NCBI RefSeq assembly: GCF_014641855.1
Contig: NZ_BMII01000012.1
Span: 62,921 to 126,920, forward strand
Direction: 5' to 3'
Length of the DNA stretch: 64,000 nucleotides
DNA from: Shewanella inventionis
GTDB lineage: Bacteria > Pseudomonadota > Gammaproteobacteria > Enterobacterales > Shewanellaceae
Both the position numbers and the translations under genes were made by a program. Of this stretch, positions 55,169 through 63,249 are shown piece after piece. Below the pieces are notes generated by a model, which searched no databases, was not told where the DNA came from, and saw nothing but the letters and a program-made list of their open reading frames with translations. Position 1 is the stretch's first letter. Each line of letters begins with the position of its first letter.

Positions 55169-56542
55169 TTACATAAACCAAGCTCGGTAATTACGCCCCT
55201 TCAACTTACCTTTATTGAGCTTATTTAGCGCTTGCTTTGACACCTTGCTGCTTACGGCAACATAAGCACGAAACTCGGTGACTTTGATTTTACCGATATC
55301 ATTAAAGTCTAGGCCGTTATCGCCCGTTAATGCACCTACAATATCGCCAGGACGGATCTTTTGCTTTTTACCGGCATCGATTTGAATGGTGATCATCTCA
55401 GCCGCTTGCGGCTGTTTATTTAACACACTCATTGGTGGCAAGGTTTCGCTAACAACATCTTTACCCATGGCTTCTTCAATCATTGCCATTTTGTAACCGT
55501 CTTCTTCAGCAAAAAAGGTATAAGCGGCACCAGAGCTACCCGCACGGCCAGTACGACCAATACGATGAATGTGTACTTCGGTATCGTAAGCAATGTGGTA
55601 GTTAAATACCGCATCAAGCTCATCAATGTCTAGGCCACGGGCCGCCACATCGGTTGCAACCAAAATACGCGCGCTGCGGTTAGCAAACTGTAATAGCATT
55701 TGATCGCGATCGCGCTGCTCTAAATCACCGTGCAGAGCGAGTACGCTAAAGCCAAACTCGGCGAGTGAATCTGCCACTTGCTGGGTTTCGCGCTTAGTAT
55801 TGCAAAACACCACTGAGCTACGCGGTTGCTTATCAAGTAACAGTAAACGCAACGCCTCAAGGCGACTTTTGTTGTCATCAACTCGGTAAAAGTGCTGCTC
55901 AATAGTTAAGTTGTCATGCTTTTGCTCAACTTTTACCATCACAGGCTTATACATAATTTGATCGGCAATCGATTTGATTTGCTCAGGGAAGGTCGCGCTA
56001 AATAATAAGGTTTGGCGTTCACGCGGTGCGGCGGCAATAATTTGATCAATATGCTGCTGAAAGCCCATCTCTAACATGCGATCGGCTTCATCTAAAATCA
56101 GCATGTTCATATTACTTAAATCTAAACGGTTGCGATCTAAATGATCAACAATACGCCCAGGAGTGCCGACAATAATATGCGCGCCGTGCTCAAGCGAGCC
56201 AACCTGCGGCCCCATTGGCACACCACCACACAAAGTTAATACCTTAATGTTATGAATACCACGAGCAAGTGTGCGGATTTCTTCAGCAACCTGGTCGGCA
56301 AGCTCACGGGTTGGGCACAACACCATGGTTTGAATACGAAAACGTTTAACATCGAGTTTATTGAGTAAGCCTAAACCAAACGCAGCCGTTTTACCTGAAC
56401 CTGTTTTTGCTTGGCCTATGACATCTTCACCAGCCAATATGGGCGGTAAACTTTCGGCCTGGATTTGAGTCATTGATTCAAAACCCATAGTTTGTAGGTT
56501 TTCAAGCAATTCAGTTTTTAAATTAAGTGATGCGAAAGCCAT
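55169..56542 (-). CDS. dbpA: ATP-dependent RNA helicase DbpA
   Basis: DEAD-box helicase that recognises hairpin 92 of 23S rRNA during large-subunit assembly. The 457-aa protein has AKTGSGKT, PTRELADQV, TPGRIVDHL, DEAD, SAT and [10 protein letters not shown]. The C-terminal RNA-binding domain (KIRPGDIVGALTGDNGLDF, IGKIKVTEFRAYVAV) distinguishes DbpA from RhlE/SrmB. The start was chosen at MAFASLNL, where the helicase core begins; the frame is open for 27 more codons upstream. Confidence 0.93.
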   Translation of the reverse strand: MAFASLNLKTELLENLQTMGFESMTQIQAESLPPILAGEDVIGQAKTGSGKTAAFGLGLLNKLDVKRFRIQTMVLCPTRELADQVAEEIRTLARGIHNIKVLTLCGGVPMGPQVGSLEHGAHIIVGTPGRIVDHLDRNRLDLSNMNMLILDEADRMLEMGFQQHIDQIIAAAPRERQTLLFSATFPEQIKSIADQIMYKPVMVKVEQKHDNLTIEQHFYRVDDNKSRLEALRLLLLDKQPRSSVVFCNTKRETQQVADSLAEFGFSVLALHGDLEQRDRDQMLLQFANRSARILVATDVAARGLDIDELDAVFNYHIAYDTEVHIHRIGRTGRAGSSGAAYTFFAEEDGYKMAMIEEAMGKDVVSETLPPMSVLNKQPQAAEMITIQIDAGKKQKIRPGDIVGALTGDNGLDFNDIGKIKVTEFRAYVAVSSKVSKQALNKLNKGKLKGRNYRAWFM

Positions 56543-56750
56543 GTTAACGGCCGGTTCAGTAGACTGACTCAAGGCGAATATCCTCTGATATCGAAAGCAA
56601 AAAAGCGCACAAGTGCTGCACAAACAAATTAGCCAAGGTGATTATTGTCAGTATAGTGAATGCTACACATCAAATTGTCCTTGGCCATATACGCGCTATT
56701 GTAGCAATGATCTTCAGCTTTCGCTGACAAATCTTTATCTTATACAGACC

Positions 56751-57617
56751 CTAAACAATCTGACCAAACAGCCCTTGTTGATAATCTCGCACGGCTTGAT
56801 CAATTTCTGCCTGCGTATTCATCACAAACGGCCCCATTTGTACGATTGACTCATTAATAGGGTTTCCCGCTAATATCAATAACCCAGCCCCATTTACTTC
56901 AGCTTGAAAATGGCAAATTTCATGTGTATCTAATAGCAACAACTGCCCTACTCCTGCGGTTTCGCGCAGACCTTGAGCATCAAGATAATGCAGTTCACCC
57001 TGGTAAATATACACACAAAGAGTGTTAAATCGTTTTACATCCAAAGTGCCATGAGCGTGGTGAGTAAGGATTAAATCAGCAATAGAGCCTTGCCCAGCTA
57101 GCCCTTCAATCGCCGCGGTGATACTTAACGGATTATGATTAAATCCCCAGGAGCCTGCCAAAGCGATAAGCGTGGCGCCATGATCGTTATTCAACTGAGG
57201 TTTATCTTGATTGCAACTGTCTTGGTATATTGGCGCACGCATTTTGTCTTTAGCTGGCATATTGAGCCAAATTTGAAACCCATGAAGCCCTTCTGTTGCA
57301 TCGGCTAATGGCATTTCAGAATGCACAACACCACGGCCAGTACTCATCCATTGCACATCACCAGCACGTATCGGCTTCACATTGCCGAGTTGATCTCGAT
57401 GTTCAAATCCGCCTTTACGAATATAAGTAAAGGTTTCGACACCACGGTGTGGATGTGGCGGAAAGCCACCGATAAAATCTTGGGTATTGTCAGACTTAAT
57501 CTCATCAATCATTAAATACGGGTCAAAACGAAGCAGCTCAAAGTCACTGATGCGATTAATATTGACCCCATCACCATCCATTGCAGGTAACGCACTAAAG
57601 CGTTGTAACACTTTCAT
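56751..57617 (-). CDS. Pirin family protein
   Basis: A 288-aa bicupin. The metal ligands are His55 and His57 in HPHRG, His99 and Glu101 in HSEM. The GFPPHPHRGVETFTYI and GDVQWMSTGRGVVHSEM blocks are diagnostic. Bacterial pirins variously show quercetin 2,3-dioxygenase activity or act as protein partners; the role here is unknown. The start was set at the ATG preceded by GGGATCTATA, eight residues inside the longest frame. Confidence 0.9.
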   Translation of the reverse strand: MKVLQRFSALPAMDGDGVNINRISDFELLRFDPYLMIDEIKSDNTQDFIGGFPPHPHRGVETFTYIRKGGFEHRDQLGNVKPIRAGDVQWMSTGRGVVHSEMPLADATEGLHGFQIWLNMPAKDKMRAPIYQDSCNQDKPQLNNDHGATLIALAGSWGFNHNPLSITAAIEGLAGQGSIADLILTHHAHGTLDVKRFNTLCVYIYQGELHYLDAQGLRETAGVGQLLLLDTHEICHFQAEVNGAGLLILAGNPINESIVQMGPFVMNTQAEIDQAVRDYQQGLFGQIV

Positions 57618-57900
57618 TATAGATCCCAATGAACCGTCCAATCATCCGTCAAGCATAGCAGCCAACTAACCGAATAAATATTGCATAATAGTGCGATTTT
57701 TATTCGATAAAATCGATGACAGGCCAAGGGGCTTTTATGCTTCTTACTCTTGCACATCAAAACACGGCCAAATTATACCCAAGCAATAAATAGGCCCCGC
57801 ATCAAAATCGGCTAATAAACTAATGATTGTGTACTAGATAACGGTAAAGCATACCAAACACCGTATAATCTAGGTTAATTTACGATTTAAGGAAAATGGC

Positions 57901-58275
57901 GTGCTAACAAAAATCCTCATTACAATTTTAGTGATTCTGGGTGCCCTAATGTATTTGCGCCGAGGCAGAAGCCCTAAAACCAGTTACAACACTAAAACAA
58001 TTGAAATTGAAAAACCGCCCTTGCTCAGCAAAATGGCTATCTATGCCATGATCGCATTATCAATGCTGGCTACTGCAGGTTATTGGGGGTGGGGCTGGTA
58101 TGATGACAATACGATTGTAGAAGTCACTATCTCATCACCTATTGAAGCAATGACAGCCAGTTACAAAGTACGTAAAAAAGATATACACGAACAGCGAATT
58201 ACAACCGTAGATGGTGTACATATTAGGCTATCTAATCAAGAGCGATTAACCGTGGAGCCTCTGGTAAAACAATAG
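57901..58275 (+). CDS. Small two-helix membrane protein
   Basis: A 124-aa protein with two predicted transmembrane helices (ILITILVILGALMYL, ~4-18; MAIYAMIALSMLATAGYWGWG, ~45-65) and a C-terminal soluble part of ~55 residues (TISSPIEAMTASYKVRKKDIHEQ...). The short loop between the helices is basic. The GTG start is supported by AAGGA seven bases upstream. No known domain. It is followed on the same strand by another membrane-anchored unknown protein, possibly functionally linked. Confidence 0.65.
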   Translation: MLTKILITILVILGALMYLRRGRSPKTSYNTKTIEIEKPPLLSKMAIYAMIALSMLATAGYWGWGWYDDNTIVEVTISSPIEAMTASYKVRKKDIHEQRITTVDGVHIRLSNQERLTVEPLVKQ

Positions 58276-58422
58276 CAATTTAGGAGGCAACCAGTACAAA
58301 AACGTAAACTTTACCTCAACAAATCAAGAATCGATAAGAGTTTAGCTAAATCACTTGAACTTTACTTTCTATTAACAATCAAAAGTTGCAAGGATTAATT
58401 AACACAACACTGACGACGCGAA

Positions 58423-59226
58423 ATGACTTGCTTTGAAACCAGTCAAGAAGGTACTAACAGACACCTTAATACACTTGATCAACAGCACTTATCTAAACCA
58501 TTGATCTACGCGTTAGTCATGCATGGCATACTCATTGTTTTAATTGGCTGGTTTTGGCAAAAAGACGCTAAACAAAAAATGGCGGAGCTCACTCCGCCAC
58601 TTAAACACACCACAATAAAAAGCTACCTGATAACCTCGAAACAATACCAATTACAACTAAACAAAAATGAGTCGCTATTACCTGCAAAACCCATCCAAGC
58701 TGTACCCGAACAAACTCAAGCACCAACCGCCAAAAAACCAGATTTAAAAGCCCCAATACTAGCAACCACAACCCCAATTTCTCCCCAGAGCAAGCCACAA
58801 CAGACTCAAGCTAGCAATCAGGTTAACCAAACTGTATCTACCCATACTGTACAAAGTGCCAAAACACTGAAACAAGCAGCGAGCAAGTACATTCAACAGC
58901 AAAATAATCAACAATTTGAGCAGCTAATTGGTTCGCAAAATGCACTACAAAATAACCCCATTGGCACAATGAGCGAGATGGATGCTGAATTAGACTTTAT
59001 TGAGTTAATACCCAAAGTAGATACAAGCCAACCCCATACCTTGGATCATAAATTAGACCCAAACCGCATCGTTAAACAAGGCGATTATTGTTACAGAGTC
59101 GTCGACCTTGCAACCCAAGTTAACCCCCATGGTTGGGGATTAGGGTTTGCAGAGTTTTGTGGTGAAGATAAGCAAAAACAACAGCTCACTGAAGCCATTA
59201 ATAATAGAGTAAGCAAGGTGAAATAG
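58423..59226 (+). CDS. Membrane-anchored Gln/Pro-rich protein, TonB/TolA-like layout
   Basis: A 267-aa protein with one transmembrane helix (LIYALVMHGILIVLIGWFW, ~27-45) and then a long low-complexity Gln/Pro/Thr/Lys region (~75-165). The globular C-terminal ~60 residues contain two cysteines (GDYCYRVV and AEFCGED). The layout (short cytoplasmic tail, one helix, extended linker, small end domain) resembles TonB or TolA, but I see no TonB C-terminal motif. Function unknown. It ends directly against the convergent GGDEF gene stop. Confidence 0.65.
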   Translation: MTCFETSQEGTNRHLNTLDQQHLSKPLIYALVMHGILIVLIGWFWQKDAKQKMAELTPPLKHTTIKSYLITSKQYQLQLNKNESLLPAKPIQAVPEQTQAPTAKKPDLKAPILATTTPISPQSKPQQTQASNQVNQTVSTHTVQSAKTLKQAASKYIQQQNNQQFEQLIGSQNALQNNPIGTMSEMDAELDFIELIPKVDTSQPHTLDHKLDPNRIVKQGDYCYRVVDLATQVNPHGWGLGFAEFCGEDKQKQQLTEAINNRVSKVK

Positions 59227-60297
59227 TCAGACACCTACCACCGATACATCATCATGGCTGTTTGCGGAACACTCATCTGAGTTCATCACGACTTTATTTC
59301 GTCCGGTCATTTTAGCTTGATACAAACGTTCGTCAGCGGTTTTATATATTTGTGAAAACGGGCTGCCATCTTCAGGCCAGCGAGACACACCAATGCTAAT
59401 GCTCAAATTAATATAGTGACCATTAATAACGCTAATTTGGTCAATCGTTTCGCGCAAACGTTCTGCTATGTGGCCTGCCTGTTGCAAGCTCGTATCAGAC
59501 ACCAACATACAAAACTCCTCACCGCCCAACCGAAAAGCCCAGTCATTTTGGCGGCGAGCCTGGTTGAGTATTCGCGACACCTCAACAAGCACTTTATCCC
59601 CAACATCATGACCATACTGATCATTGACTCGTTTAAAATGGTCAAGATCAAGCAATAACAAAGCCACTGACTTTTGCTGCTCAGGTAAACTGTCACACAG
59701 TCTTTCAAAAATAGAATCTAACAATAAACGATTATTTAGCCCGGTTAATGGGTCAAGCGAAGCCATTTTTTGTAGTCTTGCGACAGCCTCGGCTCGCTTA
59801 TATTCATAACTAAAAGATAGCGCCCAAATAGCGGACAAGCACAGTACAATATTAGCAATGGTAATAGGGTAAATCTCTGCTATATCAAATATTAATGCAT
59901 AAACCAAAATGCCAATACCGCCCGTCACATATACACAGGTATATAAAGTACCAAACTTTATCCCCAACAAAAGATAAGACAATACCGGGACAATAAACAA
60001 CCAGGTGAACAATGCAGAATTAAAAGAAGCGCTATATATGCCAATCAAAATCACGCTATACAGGGCAAATAAAAACACCAAACACCACAAAGTAAGGTTT
60101 GGTGTTGTTTTATGAATAATAAGAATACCGATGCATAAACAGACTACCGCTAATTCAACCATAGCGTACACTTTAAAACCGCTAAACCAGTTATTAACTA
60201 CAAAAATAGCGCCCGCTACAATGATAACGATTAACACGGCTTTTAATACTGTGCGTCGATACTCGAGTTCGCTAGCCCATAAATTAGAAATGGCCAT
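59227..60297 (-). CDS. Membrane-bound GGDEF diguanylate cyclase
   Basis: A 356-aa protein with about six N-terminal transmembrane helices (residues ~15-165), then a GGDEF domain (~175-340) with an active GGEEF signature. An RxxD inhibitory site (RQND) sits exactly five residues before it, so cyclic di-GMP synthesis under product inhibition is predicted. DPLTGLNNR and the C-terminal ADERLYQAK motif are intact. The sensory membrane part resembles no named domain I can assign. Confidence 0.88.
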   Translation of the reverse strand: MAISNLWASELEYRRTVLKAVLIVIIVAGAIFVVNNWFSGFKVYAMVELAVVCLCIGILIIHKTTPNLTLWCLVFLFALYSVILIGIYSASFNSALFTWLFIVPVLSYLLLGIKFGTLYTCVYVTGGIGILVYALIFDIAEIYPITIANIVLCLSAIWALSFSYEYKRAEAVARLQKMASLDPLTGLNNRLLLDSIFERLCDSLPEQQKSVALLLLDLDHFKRVNDQYGHDVGDKVLVEVSRILNQARRQNDWAFRLGGEEFCMLVSDTSLQQAGHIAERLRETIDQISVINGHYINLSISIGVSRWPEDGSPFSQIYKTADERLYQAKMTGRNKVVMNSDECSANSHDDVSVVGV

Positions 60298-60612
60298 TTA
60301 TGATGTGTTCCTGTAATACAATAACAGTGACCGACATGCTCAGTGGCCAAATAATTGAGAAAGAGTAATATTGTGATTTACAGAGTAGACCAATCAATAA
60401 CAATTTGCTTAATATTAAAAGGTTACGCCTAAAAAATAAGATTCAACTGGCAACATGTCATTTCAAATAGTCGGTTAAACCTTAGTCATTTCGTCGTATC
60501 TGCATTCTCATAATCTTATGAATATTAACCTAAATCCATGTCAAGAACATGGTGCTATCTATTGTAAAATCATTGCAAAAACATTGTATTAACTTGTGGG
60601 TAAAGGCTTAAA
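60298..60612. other. Intergenic stretch, divergent promoters expected
   Basis: About 315 bp of AT-rich DNA between the divergent GGDEF gene and the small Cys-rich protein gene. No coding frame, RNA or strong repeat seen. Confidence 0.4.
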
Positions 60613-60864
60613 ATGGCAAAACCAAACAAAAAAGGTCCAACTCGAACAGTCGATATTTTCTGCTCTAAATGCAAAACATGCCTGTTTAAGTATCGAAAAG
60701 GAGGCAAAGGAGCCTTAATCAAATGCTTCAAAGAACGCATAGCTGAAGATTACACACAACTAAGCTGCACTTGCCCTCAATGCTACCAAGTCTTTGCCCG
60801 AGAAACATTGATTCGAGGAACCCCAGCACTAAAAATAGTGGGCGGTAAAGTTACTTTTCACTAG
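60613..60864 (+). CDS. Small cysteine-rich (zinc-ribbon-like) protein
   Basis: An 83-aa basic protein with CSKCKTC (Cys17, 20, 23), Cys38 and CTCPQC (Cys52, 54, 57). The CxxC ... CxxC pair suggests a zinc ribbon. The many Lys/Arg residues (KGPTRT, KYRKGGKGALIKCFKER) suggest nucleic-acid binding. No named family can be assigned with confidence. It is a lone gene with no terminator visible downstream. Confidence 0.68.
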   Translation: MAKPNKKGPTRTVDIFCSKCKTCLFKYRKGGKGALIKCFKERIAEDYTQLSCTCPQCYQVFARETLIRGTPALKIVGGKVTFH

Positions 60865-61153
60865 GGCTTATCTTTGTTTATTTTCATCAACATAGCTAAA
60901 CACGCTCTGGTATGGAAACATTAGCAGTATCTTGAGTATTTAAAAACACACACTCTAACCACAGAAAATCAACGTACTGAGTATAAACAACAAGCATCGC
61001 ATTGAAATTATTATAAATATCTTCTTCACAGTTCATTAGCTATTACGATTATTTGCGAACTGGATCCCTTTTTATAAAACTAAGCTGCATAAATTGCGCT
61101 TATTGTGCTAAATTTAGAACTCAGAGTTTTAAATATTTATATCGAGAGACACC

Positions 61154-61645
61154 ATGGCACATCGTTGGCAAATTGCAATTTCTGCGGGATTATTGGCATC
61201 TGTTTGGGCAGGTATTGCCGATGTACTTCATCTTGTTACTTGGGTCGGCTTTTTAGGCTGTAGCACCTTTTTTGCTCAAACTGAAACGGGCGTTAAAGGG
61301 ATGCTCATGGCAATGACCACTAACCTTTCAGGCGTTTTTTGGGGATGGTTAATTATTGCAGGCAGCAGTGCACTGGGGTCACCAATCATTAGTTATGCAT
61401 TAACCGGCATTGTTACCGCTTTTATGTGCTTACAAGCTAGTAACAAAAACTTTGCGTTTATTCCTGGAACATTTATTGGTTGCTGTATCACCTTTGCACT
61501 TAATGCTGATCTCGCCGCTATTATTCCGCCGTTGATGATTGGTGCCATATTAGGCTACAGCATGAGCTTACTAACCAGTCTGCTCATAAACTTCACAGGC
61601 AAAACAGCTGCATCGATAAAAGATGATGCCGTGAAAGAAATGTAA
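61154..61645 (+). CDS. DUF1097 family membrane protein
   Basis: A 163-aa protein with five predicted membrane helices, matching the DUF1097 family (E. coli YcdZ): AGIADVLHLVTWVGFLGCSTFFA, WGWLIIAGSS, FIPGTFIGCC. Function unknown. A GAGAG ribosome site precedes the ATG. It ends at a terminator. Confidence 0.82.
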   Translation: MAHRWQIAISAGLLASVWAGIADVLHLVTWVGFLGCSTFFAQTETGVKGMLMAMTTNLSGVFWGWLIIAGSSALGSPIISYALTGIVTAFMCLQASNKNFAFIPGTFIGCCITFALNADLAAIIPPLMIGAILGYSMSLLTSLLINFTGKTAASIKDDAVKEM

Positions 61646-61681
61646 CCACTGCTTTAGGGCACAAATAACCTCATATTACCT

Positions 61682-61707
61682 AAGCCGATGAACATATCGG
61701 CTTTTTC
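61682..61707 (+). terminator. Terminator of the DUF1097 gene
   Basis: An 8-bp stem AAGCCGAT / ATCGGCTT with a 6-nt loop and T-rich tail, 37 bp after the stop. Confidence 0.75.
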
Positions 61708-61757
61708 TTTATACGGCTAAAACCTTTCCACCCATTTTTTAATTAAAGGCTAGTTGA

Positions 61758-61977
61758 GTGTTTACTATTAAACCGGCAGGTTGGGTGGCCATGTTATATT
61801 GTCAATGGTGCGCATGCCAGTGCGAATTTATACAGTTTAGTGATGACCTGTCACGCCAACGATATAAGTCCATATTACTACTTCAGACACTTGTTTACCG
61901 AGTTACCCAAGCGCCTTCCTACCGATGATTTGACCGATTTAATACCGTGGAATGTTGATCTGAGCAATTTGGATTAA
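61758..61977 (+). pseudogene. IS66-family transposase remnant (C-terminal end, frameshifted)
   Basis: Reading frame-by-frame gives VFTIKPAGW, then after a frameshift NGAHASANLYSLVMTCHA and continuing NDISPYYYFRHLFTELPK to a stop after PWNVDLSNLD. These match the C terminus of IS66 TnpC proteins (typical NGAKASANLYSL, ANG..PY.YLRHLFTELPK, LLPWN). There is no start and no upstream two thirds, so it is a decayed fragment. The sequence after the stop (CGGTTCACTGCTTCATTTACCG) may be the IS end. Confidence 0.72.
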
Positions 61978-62007
61978 CGGTTCACTGCTTCATTTACCGT
62001 TTACTAT

Positions 62008-62307
62008 TTAACTCTGTATTAGAAACCTACGAAGGTCTCGCTCTTGCCGCATGACATGTAATATATAAACCTTATCACTATCCACTTTATAGAAAATACG
62101 ACAAGGATTTACGTTAATCTCACGATAATTTAAGTTAATTAACTCTGGTGATCTTTTACCCGATTCGGGGTGGCTTTCTAACCTGGATATTTTATCAAAT
62201 ACTTTTTGAGTCAATTTTTTAGCTGCTTGAATATTACTTAAAGCGATGTATTCCGCTATATCATTTAAATCATCGAGAGCTGGCGACGTCCATACTACTT
62301 CAGCCAT
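62008..62307 (-). CDS. RelE/ParE-family toxin
   Basis: A 99-aa small protein with the ParE/RelE fold: VVWTSPALDDLNDIAEYIA at the N terminus, KVFDKISRLESHPESGKRSPEL, then YREINVNPCRIFYKVDSDKVYILHVMRQERD near the C terminus, with the conserved Arg-x-x-Tyr strand. It is encoded immediately downstream of the Phd-type antitoxin with a 13-bp overlap, the standard antitoxin-first order. Whether it targets gyrase (ParE-like) or ribosome-bound mRNA (RelE-like) cannot be told here. Confidence 0.88.
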   Translation of the reverse strand: MAEVVWTSPALDDLNDIAEYIALSNIQAAKKLTQKVFDKISRLESHPESGKRSPELINLNYREINVNPCRIFYKVDSDKVYILHVMRQERDLRRFLIQS

Positions 62308-62552
62308 TTGCTCAATTTCGCTTTTGCTTCTTGATTTGAGAATGTATTACCATTTTTTATTGCTTGCTCACCCCGTGCTACACCTTCAAGAATAGCCATT
62401 CTCTGTTGCATGAACTCATAATCTTCCACATCAACTAAATAAGCAGATGGTTGACCATGTTCAGTAATTAATACGGGTTCTTTGGAAGTGTGGAGATCCG
62501 CTAAAATTTTAGTAGCTTGACGTTTAAGCGTCGTAACAAGTTCAACTCTCAT
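62295..62552 (-). CDS. Phd/YefM-family antitoxin
   Basis: An 85-aa protein with the Phd/YefM N-terminal DNA-binding domain (MRVELVTTLKRQATKILADLHTSKEPVLITEHGQPSAYLVDVEDYE) and a disordered charged C terminus that would wrap the toxin. The start was placed at the ATG with GGAG seven bases upstream; the longest frame adds 12 residues. It likely represses its own promoter. Confidence 0.88.
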   Translation of the reverse strand: MRVELVTTLKRQATKILADLHTSKEPVLITEHGQPSAYLVDVEDYEFMQQRMAILEGVARGEQAIKNGNTFSNQEAKAKLSKWLK

Positions 62553-62868
62553 GATAACTCCAATATATGTAATTAAATAATGTATCACAATAGTATCACA
62601 TAAACTCGAGGTTACAACTATACGGCTAACGAGCCTGTAGAATTACTCGTTTTTAAACTCATTTTGATTAATGAATAAACAATATCTGAGTTTATATTTT
62701 GATTCAATTATTTAGTGGTGTTTAGATTATTATTTAGCATGCAGTTTTGTTGGTTTTTTAGTGCGCTTTAGGGGGTGTTGAGGCGGGTTTGTAGCGTTTT
62801 TTGAGGTAAAAAGGGCTTACCCCTTCTTAGTGCATCGCTTGTTGCAGCTTTTCTAAACGAGAAAAACG

Positions 62869-63055
62869 AAGCCACCCATTTCTTGTAAGCGAAAAACTAA
62901 GCCACCCATTTCTTGAACAAAAAGCGAAAAACTAAGCCACCCATTTCTTGAACAAAAACGAGAAAAACGAAGCCACCCATTTCTTGAACGAAAAACAAAG
63001 CCACCCATTTCTTGAAACGAGCGAAGCCGAGAAAAACGAAGCCACCCATTTCTTG
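62869..63055. repeat. Six-copy short interspersed direct repeat
   Basis: Six copies of the 17-mer AAGCCACCCATTTCTTG start at 62869, 62899, 62934, 62970, 62998 and 63039. They are separated by 11-24 bp of related A-rich spacer (variants of AACGAGAAAAACG). The spacing is irregular and the spacers are similar to each other, so this is not CRISPR. It lies about 195 bp past the 3' end of the RAYT-like transposase gene. The surrounding 62553-63249 interval has no other supported gene. Confidence 0.8.
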
Positions 63056-63249
63056 AACAAATAACATAACTCGTTTTCATGGCTTTGGCGAGGGTTACGA
63101 ACGATGTGATCAACTCATCAATTTTTATCGATATGGCTAAAACATTATCGTTAAATGAGTGATTTATTCATCATTTGCAGAATTCAACACAGCAGAGGAC
63201 CTTGATATCAATCAAGCATAAGAATTGTAATTTGATTGGGGATGATGAC

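Noticed and set aside
58284..58300. AGGAGG ribosome-site-like sequence after the two-helix membrane protein gene
   Set aside because: No start codon follows at usable distance, so no gene is supported.
62869..63055. Possible CRISPR array
   Set aside because: Only six 17-bp units, irregular spacing and A-rich spacers that resemble each other; no cas genes.
62853..63113. 86-residue minus-strand frame with repeated QEMGGF-like segments
   Set aside because: It simply translates the short DNA repeat in shifting frames; no ribosome site or family support.
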